DNA of 10,751 nt, taken from JAWWPY01 sp036394075 (lineage in GTDB: Bacteria > Actinomycetota > Actinomycetes > Streptosporangiales > Streptosporangiaceae). The position numbers and the translations under genes are program-made. Location of the stretch: NCBI GenBank assembly GCA_036394075.1, contig DASWFT010000020.1:1-10751 (forward strand), read 5' to 3'. Shown in pieces: positions 1 to 7,042 of the stretch (its first letter is position 1; every line of letters begins with the position of its first letter). The notes below the pieces were generated by a model, which was not told the DNA's origin, did no database searches, and saw only the letters and a list, made by a program, of their open reading frames with translations.

Positions 1-1
1 G

Positions 2-103
2 GTCGCCGAGGTGGTTGAGCAGGACATCCATCTCGACGAGAGCGGGGCGATCACCTACCGCACGAAGCTCCAGATCTCGTTTAAGTACGAATCTGGGGAC
101 TGA
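2..103 (+). CDS. Dodecin-like protein, C-terminal end (partial)
   Basis: The reading frame is open from the left edge to a TGA at 101-103 and gives 33 residues, beginning VAEVVEQDIHLDESG and ending QISFKYESGD. The pattern of a strand, a short turn rich in Asp/Gly, a strand with alternating hydrophobic residues (YRTKLQISF) and an acidic end matches the last two beta-strands of dodecins, small flavin-binding dodecameric proteins that store or buffer flavin. The N-terminal half, which holds the helix and most flavin contacts, lies outside the window. The next gene starts 63 bases downstream on the same strand, so the two may be cotranscribed. The family call rests on a short stretch; another small beta-sheet protein is possible. 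Confidence 0.6.
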   Translation, partial: VAEVVEQDIHLDESGAITYRTKLQISFKYESGD

Positions 104-166
104 AGCCCGCGGCCGGTGGCGGCCTGTCCGGCGCAGCGGCCTGTCGTCGCCGAGGAATGAGACACC

Positions 167-1141
167 ATGCGAAGCGGCCTGATCACCCATGCGGACAAGG
201 TGCTCTTCGCCGAGCGTGGCGAAACCAAGGGCGACCTCGCCGAGCACTATCTGCGGGTCGGGGAGCCCCTGATGCGGACGATGGGCGGACGGCCCGTGCT
301 GCTCCAGCGTTTCCCGGAAGGTGCGGCCGGGCCGTCCTTCTTTCAGAAACGGGTGCCCAAGAACATCCCCGACTGGCTGCAGACCACAACGGTGTCGACG
401 CCCAACGGCACGACGTCGCAGGCGTTGGTCGCGGCCGACACCGACCACGTGCTGTGGGCGGTGAACCTGGGCTGCCTGGGTTTCCATGTATGGCCCTACC
501 TGGCGGCCGACCCGGACCATGCCGACGAAATGCGGATCGACCTCGACCCGACCCCCGGCGTGGACTTCACGCACATCCGCCGGGCCGCGCTGGAGTTGCG
601 GCTGCTGCTCGCCGAGTTCGGCATCGCCGGTTATCCCAAGACGACAGGTAACCGCGGCCTGCACGTGTACGTCCGGCTGCAGCCGCGCTGGGACTCCTAT
701 CAGGTGCGCGCCGCCGCCGTAGCCGTCGCGCGTGAGCTGGAACGTCGCAGGCCTGACCTCATCACCGCCGCGTGGTGGAAGGAGGAGCGCGGCGCGCGGG
801 TGTTCGTCGACTACAACCAGAACGCGCCGCACAAGACGGTCTTCGGCGCGTGGTCGGTCCGGGCGCGGCCTGGCGCGCAGGTCTCGACCCCGATCGCCTG
901 GGCGGAGATCGACGACATCCACCCGGACCAATTCACGATCGCGTCCCTGGCCGCGCGGCTCGAGGAAACTGGCGACCCGTGGCTCGGCATGAACGACGAC
1001 CCGCAGTCGCTGGAGCCGTTGCTGGCGATGAGCGCGCGGGACCGGGCGAACGGGCTGCTGGACGCCCCGTGGCCGCCCGTGTATCCGAAGCAACCCGGCG
1101 AGCCGCCCCGCGTCGCTCCCAGTCGCGCCAAGAAATCCTGA
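167..1141 (+). CDS. Stand-alone LigD-type polymerase/primase domain protein
   Basis: This 324-aa protein is the polymerase (PE) module of bacterial non-homologous end-joining ligase D, an archaeo-eukaryotic-primase-fold enzyme that adds nucleotides, often ribonucleotides, at DNA ends or gaps. The N-terminus has the family opening (THADKVLF, TKGDLAEHY) and RPVLLQRFPEG near residue 42. The catalytic DxD is in DLDPTPG (Asp125, Asp127). GNRGLHVYVRL (His166) is the nucleotide-binding motif, and the third carboxylate is Asp215 in VFVDYNQN, followed by PHKTVFGAWSVR. The length matches one POL domain with no ligase or nuclease domain attached. The ATG at 167 is chosen because GAGGA at 152-156 lies 10 bases upstream; an ATG at 157 is in another frame. 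No Ku or ligase gene is visible. Mycobacteria have comparable separate POL proteins. The stop TGA directly abuts a remnant on the other strand. Confidence 0.93.
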   Translation: MRSGLITHADKVLFAERGETKGDLAEHYLRVGEPLMRTMGGRPVLLQRFPEGAAGPSFFQKRVPKNIPDWLQTTTVSTPNGTTSQALVAADTDHVLWAVNLGCLGFHVWPYLAADPDHADEMRIDLDPTPGVDFTHIRRAALELRLLLAEFGIAGYPKTTGNRGLHVYVRLQPRWDSYQVRAAAVAVARELERRRPDLITAAWWKEERGARVFVDYNQNAPHKTVFGAWSVRARPGAQVSTPIAWAEIDDIHPDQFTIASLAARLEETGDPWLGMNDDPQSLEPLLAMSARDRANGLLDAPWPPVYPKQPGEPPRVAPSRAKKS

Positions 1142-1237
1142 TCAGGCCCGCCAGGCTGGCCTCGGTCCTCGGCTGCCGGTGGCGCCGTCGATGCGTTCCC
1201 GGATCAGGTCGGCGTGGCCATTATGGCGGGCGTACTC
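1142..1237 (-). pseudogene. C-terminal remnant of a DinB/DUF664 family protein
   Basis: On the minus strand, 31 residues ending at TGA 1142-1144 contain EYARHNGHADLIRERIDGAT, the highly recognisable C-terminal helix of actinobacterial DUF664/DinB-fold proteins. That family includes mycothiol-dependent transferases and has a conserved HxGH segment carrying a metal-binding His. The rest of the gene, about 130 residues in a full-length member, is missing: upstream in this frame the translation becomes an unrelated Ser/Arg/Gly-rich string. The stop codon directly abuts the stop of the LigD-type gene, tail to tail. The break near 1238 is followed within 60 bases by the kinase start. This looks like a gene end left by a deletion or insertion. 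Confidence 0.75.
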
Positions 1238-1296
1238 CCCCTCGCCGGACCCGCAGCCGGCCGCTCGCCTACCCGAACCCACCCTGGAGCCGTAGG

Positions 1297-2493
1297 ATGC
1301 GGTACGCGCCCGATCAGGGGATGGAATGGATGCAAGCACTCTCTGCTGAGTCTGTAGCCAAGGGGCCACTGCCCGGTGCGCCCGGCGGGGCCGCCCGGAT
1401 GCGGGGTGACCGGGTCCGTCAATTCGCCCGTGCCTACTGGGTGGACCTCGCCTGGGTGGTCTTCATCGGGTTGAACCTCCTCGCCATGCGGCTCATCCCG
1501 GCCTGGCAGACCATCCCGTTTCTCATCATCTGGGTCAGCTTGACCACGATCTATGGCTTTCGCCTGTGGCGCCTGGGATCTACGGTCCTCACGGTCGCGG
1601 TGGTGACACTCGCCACCGGCGGCGTGATCGGCTGGCAGGTCCTGCGGGGGAAACAGGATGCGGATTACCTCGCTGAGGTCCCCTTGCTGGCCACGATGTT
1701 CGTGGTAATGGTCTGGCATTCCCGCAGGCGGCTCGCGGCGATGGAGGAAATGAAGCGCGTCTCGGAGCACAACCTGCTCCTGCTGGACAAGCAGCGTCAG
1801 TTCCTCCAGGACGTGTCGCACGAGCTGGGCACGCCCATCACCATCGCCCTTGGCCACACCGAGCTCATCACCCACGCTGCCACTGATCAGGCGGTCGCCA
1901 AGGACGCCCGGGTGGCCGTGGACGAACTGCTCCGGATGCGCCGGCTGGCCAACCGGTTGATGCTTCTGGCCTCCACGGACAGCCCGGACTTCCTGCGTTT
2001 GGCTCCAGTGGACGCCGCGGGGCTCATGGTGGAGACCCTGCATCGGTGGAGCCAGACGCCCCGGCGTTGGTCGCTTGGTGCCCTGGCGGAAGCCAGTGTG
2101 CAGGCAGACGGGGATCGCTTGACTCTGGCCCTGGATGCGCTCATCGAGAACGCGGTCGAGCACACTGACCTCGACGGCCAGATCGAGCTGAGCGCCTGCC
2201 GCGACGGCGAGATGGTCATCCTCGCCGTAACGGACTCAGGCTCCGGCATCCCGGCGGCCGAGGTTGGGCGGATCTTCGGCCGGTTCACCCGGGTGGACGC
2301 GGGCCGTAGCCGGGAGACCGGCGGGTTCGGCCTGGGCCTGGCGGTGGTGAAGGCGATCGCGGAGGCCCACCATGGTTCGGTCCAGGTCCAGAGCACAGTG
2401 GGCCGGGGCTCGGTGTTCGAGCTACTTCTGCCCGTATCGACGGCCTGGCCTGGCTCGGGGCTGCCACTGGACCGGCGGGCCATGCCCGGGTAG
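1297..2493 (+). CDS. Orphan membrane sensor histidine kinase
   Basis: A 398-aa sensor kinase that would autophosphorylate on His and pass phosphate to a response regulator. After a short cytoplasmic start it has about four hydrophobic segments (roughly 50-67, 71-87, 95-113, 127-140) with almost no extracellular loop, so it probably senses within the membrane or through a partner. The HisKA domain carries QFLQDVSHELGTPI with phospho-acceptor His175; the usual Arg of HELRTP is Gly178. The ATPase domain shows the N box (ALIENAVEHT, Asn285), G1 (VTDSGSGIP, Asp313), F box (IFGRFTRV) and G2 (GGFGLGLAVVKAI, about 342-354). The ATG at 1297 has GGAG at 1286-1289, a good 7-base spacing; ATGs at 1321 and 1330 are weaker. 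The frame stays open further upstream, but over the LigD-type gene. No response regulator lies beside it, so its target is unknown. Confidence 0.92.
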   Translation: MRYAPDQGMEWMQALSAESVAKGPLPGAPGGAARMRGDRVRQFARAYWVDLAWVVFIGLNLLAMRLIPAWQTIPFLIIWVSLTTIYGFRLWRLGSTVLTVAVVTLATGGVIGWQVLRGKQDADYLAEVPLLATMFVVMVWHSRRRLAAMEEMKRVSEHNLLLLDKQRQFLQDVSHELGTPITIALGHTELITHAATDQAVAKDARVAVDELLRMRRLANRLMLLASTDSPDFLRLAPVDAAGLMVETLHRWSQTPRRWSLGALAEASVQADGDRLTLALDALIENAVEHTDLDGQIELSACRDGEMVILAVTDSGSGIPAAEVGRIFGRFTRVDAGRSRETGGFGLGLAVVKAIAEAHHGSVQVQSTVGRGSVFELLLPVSTAWPGSGLPLDRRAMPG

Positions 2494-2563
2494 CTGCGAC
2501 GTGGTCGTGGCGGATGGCGTGGCCGACGGGGTGCAGGCCGCGACGGGCCAGGCGCTCGTCCCG

Positions 2564-2584
2564 CCCAGCCATAAGCTGGCTGGG
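2564..2584 (+). promoter_or_regulatory. Candidate leaderless promoter with hairpin at the start codon
   Basis: A perfect 7-bp inverted repeat, CCCAGCC (2564-2570) and GGCTGGG (2578-2584), encloses ATAAGCT. Within it TAAGCT (2572-2577) fits the TANNNT form of actinobacterial -10 boxes and would place transcription start on the G of the GTG start at 2584. No Shine-Dalgarno stands before that GTG, and an in-frame TAA at 2572-2574 excludes an earlier start. No convincing -35 is visible. The repeat could bind a regulator or be chance. Confidence 0.4.
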
Positions 2585-3759
2585 TGAACAACCTCGATGG
2601 GTTCGACGACGCTGTGCTCGCCCGGATTGATGAGGTCGTCGAGCGCGCCGTAGAGCAAGGTCAAGCGCCTGGCGTCGTCGCGGCCGTGGCCCGCGGTGAA
2701 GCCGTGCATGTCGCGACGGCGGGCGTGATGGCGGTCGGCGGGGCGGCGATGCGGCGGGACACGCTGTTCCGGCTTTCGTCTACCACCAAGCCGATGACGG
2801 CGGCGGCCGTGCTCTCGCTGGTCGATGACGGCTTGCTGGAGCTGAACGGGCCGGTGGACGAGCTTTTGCCCGAATTGGCCGATCGTCGGGTGCTGCGGCG
2901 CCCGGATGGCCCCCTCGGGCAGACGGTCCCGGCTCAGCGTCCAGTCACCGTGCGCGACCTGCTGACATTCACCTGGGGATTTGGGATGCAGGGTGCGATG
3001 TTCATGGCAGCAGAGCCGTGGCCGGTTGCCACTGCGGCGATGGAGCGGCAGCTGTCAACCTTCGGGCCGCCGCAGCCCGGCGTCACGCCTGACCCGGACA
3101 CGTGGATGGCGCGGCTCGGCGAGCTACCGCTGCTGGCCCAGCCGGGCGAGCGGTGGCTCTACCAGTCCGGTTCACAGGTGCTCGGAGTCCTGGCCGCTCG
3201 CGCCGCTGGCGCCCCGTTTGAGGACGTCATGCGCGAGCGGGTGCTCGGCCCGCTCGGCATGAAGGACACCGGATTTCACACGACCGACACCGCCCGGCTG
3301 GCGACCGCGTATGAGAATCGTGACGGGGTGCTCGTCGTGAGCGACCCGCCGGAGGGACGGTGGTCACACCCGCCGCTGTTCCCGGACGGCGGTGGCGGGC
3401 TGGTGTCATCGGCCGATGACGTGGTCGCGTTCGGCCGCATGCTGATGCGCGGGGGCAGCCCCGTGCTGAAGCCGGCCACGGTCGCCGAGATGACCCGCGA
3501 TCAACTGACCGCAGTGCAGCGAACGAACGTTTGGCCTGGTTTCAGCTTTCTTGGCGACCGCGGCTGGGGCTACGGCCTATCGGTGCTCGACGACGGCGGC
3601 TACGGCTGGGAGGGCGGATTCGGGACGGTGTGGTCGAACGTGCCTTCGCAAGACCTCATCGTCGTGGTCCTGACCCAGCGCACCGCGGACGAAACCGGGA
3701 TGCCTGCCGTGTGCGACGATGTGCTGTCCGCCGCCCGCGCCGCTGACGCTTCTGCATGA
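2584..3759 (+). CDS. Serine hydrolase of the beta-lactamase/class C PBP family
   Basis: A 391-aa protein of the beta-lactamase-like fold (class C beta-lactamase, D-aminopeptidase and esterase EstB relatives). Catalytic motif one is SSTTKP with nucleophile Ser66 and Lys69. Motif two is YQS (Tyr193 to Ser195) followed by GSQVLGVLAARAAG, and the third is probably the GGFGTVW segment at about 344-350, in place of KTG. LGPLGMKDTGF (221-231) and DGGGGLVSSADDVVAFGRML are family signatures. The substrate cannot be read from sequence; most environmental members are esterases or peptidases rather than resistance enzymes. I see no signal peptide, so it is probably cytoplasmic. The GTG at 2584 is the only reasonable start because of a TAA 12 bases upstream; no SD precedes it, so translation may be leaderless. 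It converges with the DUF1801 gene. Confidence 0.9.
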   Translation: MNNLDGFDDAVLARIDEVVERAVEQGQAPGVVAAVARGEAVHVATAGVMAVGGAAMRRDTLFRLSSTTKPMTAAAVLSLVDDGLLELNGPVDELLPELADRRVLRRPDGPLGQTVPAQRPVTVRDLLTFTWGFGMQGAMFMAAEPWPVATAAMERQLSTFGPPQPGVTPDPDTWMARLGELPLLAQPGERWLYQSGSQVLGVLAARAAGAPFEDVMRERVLGPLGMKDTGFHTTDTARLATAYENRDGVLVVSDPPEGRWSHPPLFPDGGGGLVSSADDVVAFGRMLMRGGSPVLKPATVAEMTRDQLTAVQRTNVWPGFSFLGDRGWGYGLSVLDDGGYGWEGGFGTVWSNVPSQDLIVVVLTQRTADETGMPAVCDDVLSAARAADASA

Positions 3760-3760
3760 T

Positions 3761-3807
3761 CACGGAACATTCGCGCCGCGGGTTCAATATGACGCGAATC
3801 CTCCGTG
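3761..3807. terminator. Likely bidirectional terminator hairpin
   Basis: Arms of 15 bases at 3761-3775 and 3793-3807 pair at 13 of 15 positions: CACGGA with TCCGTG and ATTCGCG with CGCGAAT, with a two-base internal mismatch and a 17-base loop. It starts directly after the TGA of the beta-lactamase-family gene and lies before the stop of the convergent DUF1801 gene, the usual place for a shared terminator. There is no clear T tract, as is common in high-GC actinobacteria. A second short stem, CCCCG (3821-3825) with CGGGG (3832-3836), overlaps the end of the DUF1801 gene. Confidence 0.6.
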
Positions 3808-3826
3808 CTCATGGAACTAACCCCGT

Positions 3827-4189
3827 TCATCCGGGGTGACCGTCCCGCTGTTGGACGAGGAGTGCGACCAGTCGTTCGATGAGGCCATACGGGATGGGCT
3901 TGTTGAGCGGGAATCTCACCGTTCCCCGGCCTGCCCTGTATGGCGCGAGTTCCTGCTCGAAGGACTCGTCTACCGGGGGTACCGGGTAGACGGAGATGTG
4001 GTGCTTCCACGCCGCGAAGTACACCAGGTGCCTGCCGCCTAGCGTCATCGTGGGAATCTGATAGCTGATCGTCTCGCCAGCTTCGGGCACGACGTTCCGG
4101 ATCCTGCGCCGGACTTCTTCAAGGATGACCTGCACGTCTTCGGGGAATGTGCGGATGTATTGGTCGATCGTCGCGAACTGCTCTGCCAT
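3827..4189 (-). CDS. DUF1801 (YdhG-like) family protein
   Basis: This 120-aa protein matches DUF1801, a small alpha/beta family that includes proteins described as iron chaperone-like; its biochemical role is poorly defined. Diagnostic segments are TIDQYIRTFPEDVQ, a helix with LEEVRRRIRNVVPEAGETISYQIPT, the strand LGGRHLVYFAAWKHHISVYPVP, and the C-terminal GTVRFPLNKPIPYGLIERLV. The length is normal for the family. I place the start at ATG 4189 (MAEQFATI) because the family begins there and a purine-rich GAAGGGCAGG lies just upstream; the frame extends to 4258, but those extra 23 residues do not resemble the family. It is cytoplasmic, has no signal or membrane segment, and stands head-to-head with a VOC remnant. 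Confidence 0.87.
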   Translation of the reverse strand: MAEQFATIDQYIRTFPEDVQVILEEVRRRIRNVVPEAGETISYQIPTMTLGGRHLVYFAAWKHHISVYPVPPVDESFEQELAPYRAGRGTVRFPLNKPIPYGLIERLVALLVQQRDGHPG

Positions 4190-4244
4190 AAGCCTGCCCT
4201 TCGACTCGTTGTAGCCGGTGCCGGAGCACATCGGAGTGTCATAG

Positions 4245-4367
4245 CCCCCGGGCATCATGTGCTGGGATGGCCTCGTGGAGGCAGAGCCTACGGAACCCGG
4301 CTTCCGGATCTATGCTGACCCGGCCGGTCATCCGTTCTGCCTGGGATGGGAGAAGCCGACCGGGTGA
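4245..4367 (+). pseudogene. C-terminal remnant of a VOC (glyoxalase-like) protein
   Basis: Frame 4245-4367 ends in TGA (4365-4367) and reads EPGFRIYADPAGHPFCLGWE before the last few residues. The DPAGHPFCL segment is the hallmark final beta-strand of a glyoxalase-like VOC subfamily, with the metal-ligand Glu/His region lost. An in-frame TAG at 4242-4244 closes the frame upstream and only about 36 residues can be homologous, compared with about 115-140 for a full gene. The remnant begins beside the divergent DUF1801 gene, suggesting a rearrangement removed its 5' part. A complete VOC gene follows 54 bases downstream; the two differ in their last strand (DPAGHPFCL against DPEGNEFDIN), so they are not a simple tandem copy. 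Confidence 0.72.
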
Positions 4368-4421
4368 AGGCGCCTCAGGCAAGCTCCCGGAGGGGTACTG
4401 CGCGACGCGGAGGAGAGACCG

Positions 4422-4865
4422 ATGGCTGTCAAGTTCCAGCTGGTGATCGACTGCACCGATCCTGACCGGCTGGCCCGCTTCTGGGCCGCCGCTTTGGGAT
4501 ATCAGCTCGAGCCGCCCCCGGCTGGCTTCGCCACCTGGGATGACTACTGGCGCGACGTCGGAGTGCCAGAGGATGACCTGGGAATCGGCGAGGACCGCAT
4601 CGCCGATCCGGACGGGTGCGGGCCGCGCATCTGGTTCCAGGTGGTACCAGAAAACAAGACGGTCAAGAACCGTTTTCACATCGACGTCCACGTCAGTGGC
4701 GGGCGCGCGGTCCCGATCGAGACCCGCCGGCAACGAGTCGACGCCGAGGCGAGAAGGCTGGCCGATCTCGGTGCCACGATGGTCGGCGTCTTGCACGAGG
4801 AAGGAATCGACCACTACGGGGTGGCCATGAAAGACCCCGAGGGAAACGAGTTCGACATCAACTGA
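4422..4865 (+). CDS. VOC superfamily (glyoxalase-like) protein
   Basis: This 147-aa protein has the two beta-alpha-beta-beta-beta modules of vicinal-oxygen-chelate proteins. Module one begins KFQLVIDCTDPDRLARFWAAALGYQLE, with a further strand at RIWFQVVPENKTVKNR. Module two holds RFHIDVHVSG, a helix VDAEARRLADLGAT, then DHYGVAMKDPEGNEFDIN. The combination LARFWAAALGY with KNRFHIDVHV is typical of actinobacterial glyoxalase-like VOC proteins of unknown substrate; roles in the superfamily include dioxygenases, thiol transferases and antibiotic binding. A strong SD, GGAGGAG at 4409-4415, sits 6 bases before the ATG, so the start is secure and expression may be good. It is cytoplasmic and appears monocistronic: it is followed by a 100-base gap and an opposing terminator. 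Confidence 0.88.
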   Translation: MAVKFQLVIDCTDPDRLARFWAAALGYQLEPPPAGFATWDDYWRDVGVPEDDLGIGEDRIADPDGCGPRIWFQVVPENKTVKNRFHIDVHVSGGRAVPIETRRQRVDAEARRLADLGATMVGVLHEEGIDHYGVAMKDPEGNEFDIN

Positions 4866-4968
4866 CGGCTTGGCGGCCGTTGATATGAATGCGATTTAGC
4901 CAATGCCCATCACGCCGACATTGGTCGTCACGGATATGGACTGGGTGAATCTCCTGCCTGCCCGGATC

Positions 4969-5018
4969 GGCTCCGCGGGTGGCCCGCCTGTCTGGCCTGG
5001 CGGGCCACCCGCGGAGCC
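4969..5018 (-). terminator. Perfect 20-bp stem terminator of the secreted-protein cluster
   Basis: Positions 4969-4988 and 4999-5018 are exact reverse complements (left arm begins GGCTCCGCGGG), with a 10-base loop. The stem starts 5 bases after the TGA (5024-5026) of the CBM2-kelch gene on the minus strand. It is very GC-rich and has no T tract, matching actinobacterial rho-independent terminators. It would also stop rightward transcription from the VOC gene, whose stop is at 4865. Confidence 0.8.
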
Positions 5019-5023
5019 TGGAA

Positions 5024-6940
5024 TCAGTAGGTGAAGGAGTATCCGGTGGCGGAGGAGATGCCGCACGCGGAGACGTACAGGTTGTACGTGCCGTGGGGCA
5101 AGCCGGCGGGAAGGGTGAAGTCGGCGGATTCTGTTTCTCCGGGCGTACTCGGGGCCATGGTGCTGAAGTTGTAGGAACGCGGGTAGTAGATGTTGCCGGC
5201 CGCATTCGCCAGGTATACGACCGGGAAATTCTGCGGGTCCTGGAAGTCATCTTCGCCGGTGGTCACGAAGCCCGACAGCTGGGTGCCGGTGAGGTGGTAG
5301 GAGCCGTTGCTGTTTGCGGTGACTGAGGTGACGGTGGGGCGCGAGGAATTCAGCGGGCTGCCGACGGGGGTGTAGATCCAGTCCCGGTTGCCGGCGGCGG
5401 CGAGTACCTGGCCGTTGGGCAGGTTGATGAAGTTCACTGCCTGGCCGGAGGAATCGGGGGGTTCGCTGATCGCGGTCATGGTGCCGGCGGCCGGATCGTA
5501 CTCGACGATCTGCGGCCCGGAGGCGCTGCCGCAGGCGCCGGTCAGCCAGCTGCACCGGACCGTGTCGAAAAGAACCTTCCCGTTCGGCTCGGGGTCGGCG
5601 TATGAATCATCAACGTAGCTGCCCTGCGGCATCCCGGGGCCCTGCGCCCAGCTTCCCAGGGCGCTGGGGGCAGCTCCAGGGGTGTAGACGGCCGAGCTGT
5701 TGCTGCCCATCACCAGGATCTTGCCGTTGGACATGAGTGTCGTGGTGGCCGGGTCGACGCCGCCATTGGCGTAACCCGACGGCGCCGGGGGCAGCGTGAT
5801 CCATGTGCTGCTGCTGGGGTCGTAGCGGTACTGCCTGCCGGTGCTCATGGAGACGACGGACCCGTCGGGCAGTGTCACCCAGCCATCTTCACCAGCCGCG
5901 GCTGGCCGGGAACCTGCGGCAGTCCAGGAGTTGGTGGCCGGGCTGAAGATCTGCGTCCTGGCGGCGGAAAGGTCGCTGGCCACGATGCTGCCGTTGGCCA
6001 GGGTGGCGCTGCCGCTGTCCTGCAGCGCGCCGTACAGGCCTTCCTAGCCCAGCGACCAGGTATTGGTCACCGGGTTGTACAGCTGGACAGCATTGTGATC
6101 ATTTGCCGAGCTTCCGGACGGGAATTCATAGATGAACTCGCCGCCAGCCTGGTAGAAGCGGCCGTCAGGCAGGATGTGCTCCTGGGCCGCTCCCATCCCG
6201 TAAGGGCTGGCCGCCAGTGTCTGCCAGGTGCCGTTGGCGTAGCTGCCGTGGGAGTCGGGGACGAGCTTGACCCATTGGTTGAGGCTGGAGCCGTTGGACA
6301 GGACGCTGCCGTCAGGCAGCAGCCACAGGAAGGTGGCCGCACCACCGGTGGCCGGGTTGACGGGGGCCGCTGTCCAGGTGCCCGGGGTTGACGGCGGGGT
6401 GGGCGCCGGGCTCCCTGACGGCGTGCCACTGGGCGAGGGCGTCGGGGAGGGTGGTGGGCTGGGTGAGCTCGGGGTAGGGGATGGACTCGGCGACGGTGCC
6501 GGGCCTCCGCAGGTGGTCCCGTTGAGGGTGAAGCTGGCGGGCGCGGTGTTGCTGCCGCTGTAGGAGAAGTTCGCGCCGATCTGCGCAGACCCGCCGGTGG
6601 CAAGGCTGCCGTTCCAGCTCGCGTTCGTGACCGTCACGGTCTGGCCGCTCTGCGACCAGGTGCCGCTCCAGCCCTGGGTCAGCGTCTGGTTGCCCGCGTA
6701 GGAGTACTGCAGTGTCCAGCCGGAGATGCCCGGGCCAGTATTGGTGACGGTGATCGCGGCCGTAAACCCGGTTCCCCAGCTGCTGCTGACCGTGTACGCA
6801 ACCGCGCAGGACGCGGACTGGGCGTGCGCCGCTGGGATGGCGAGCGCAGCCAGCGTAGAGCCGGCCACCGCCGAGGCTGCCACGGCGCTCCAGCAACGCC
6901 GCCGGGAACGTTGGAACCTGGCTGACACAACGGGTCTCAC
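5024..6940 (-). pseudogene. Secreted CBM2-kelch beta-propeller protein, interrupted by in-frame TAG
   Basis: The whole frame 6940-5024 is continuous apart from one TAG at 6044-6046 (codon 299) and would encode about 638 residues. The GTG start at 6938-6940 has GGAAGGAG 6 bases upstream. Residues 1-40 form a signal peptide (twin Arg-rich start, cut near AHA-Q). Residues 44-144 are a CBM2 cellulose/xylan-binding domain with conserved Cys45, Cys144 and surface Trp55, Trp75, Trp109. Residues 145-187 are a Pro/Ser linker. The rest is kelch-like propeller repeats (LPDGSVLSNG, LPDGRFYQAGG, LPDGSVVSM, LPNGQVLAAAGN) ending in an Ig-like domain (PTVTSVTANS, YYPRSYNFSTM). The architecture resembles secreted galactose/glyoxal oxidase relatives, but I cannot place their Cys/Tyr/His copper ligands. 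The product as read stops at 298 residues, leaving a secreted CBM2 with one or two blades. It may be a fresh pseudogene, a sequencing error or a readthrough case. Confidence 0.82.
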
Positions 6941-7012
6941 TGGTGTCTCCTTCCGTCCCTGTGAATGCGGATCACGGGGACCGCTCAGTCATATGGCGGG
7001 GATGCGCTGGCG

Positions 7013-7035
7013 GCGGCCGGGTAGGCCGCTAGCGG
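7013..7035 (-). terminator. Possible weak hairpin between the two secreted-protein genes
   Basis: GCGGCC (7013-7018) pairs with GGCCGC (7024-7029) around a 5-base loop, and the overlapping palindrome CCGCTAGCGG (7026-7035) offers an alternative stem. It lies 8-30 bases after the stop of the GH54 gene. It could lower, but probably not block, readthrough into the CBM2-kelch gene. Short GC stems are common by chance in such DNA. Confidence 0.3.
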
Positions 7036-7042
7036 ATTGGGG

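Noticed and set aside
772..1296. Upstream extension of the histidine kinase frame across the LigD-type gene
   Set aside because: It is Arg/Ala-rich shadow translation of the LigD-type gene; the SD-supported ATG at 1297 gives a normal kinase.
4190..4258. N-terminal extension of the DUF1801 protein (MMPGGYDTP...)
   Set aside because: It does not resemble the family and overlaps the VOC remnant; the start at 4189 fits family length.
4903..5034. Plus-strand ORF of 43 aa starting MPITPTLVVTDMDW, reminiscent of a VOC protein N-terminus
   Set aside because: Only about 13 residues resemble the family, and the rest is the translation of the terminator stem. Too short to call, although it would fit the other VOC scraps nearby.
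5024..5983. Second kelch ORF as an independent gene starting at GTG 5983
   Set aside because: No SD, no signal peptide, and it is in the same frame as the upstream half; it is the continuation after the amber codon.
6351..6500. Repetitive GC-rich tract that could be a DNA repeat array
   Set aside because: It encodes the Pro/Ser/Thr linker between CBM2 and the propeller; the repetition follows from the coding sequence.
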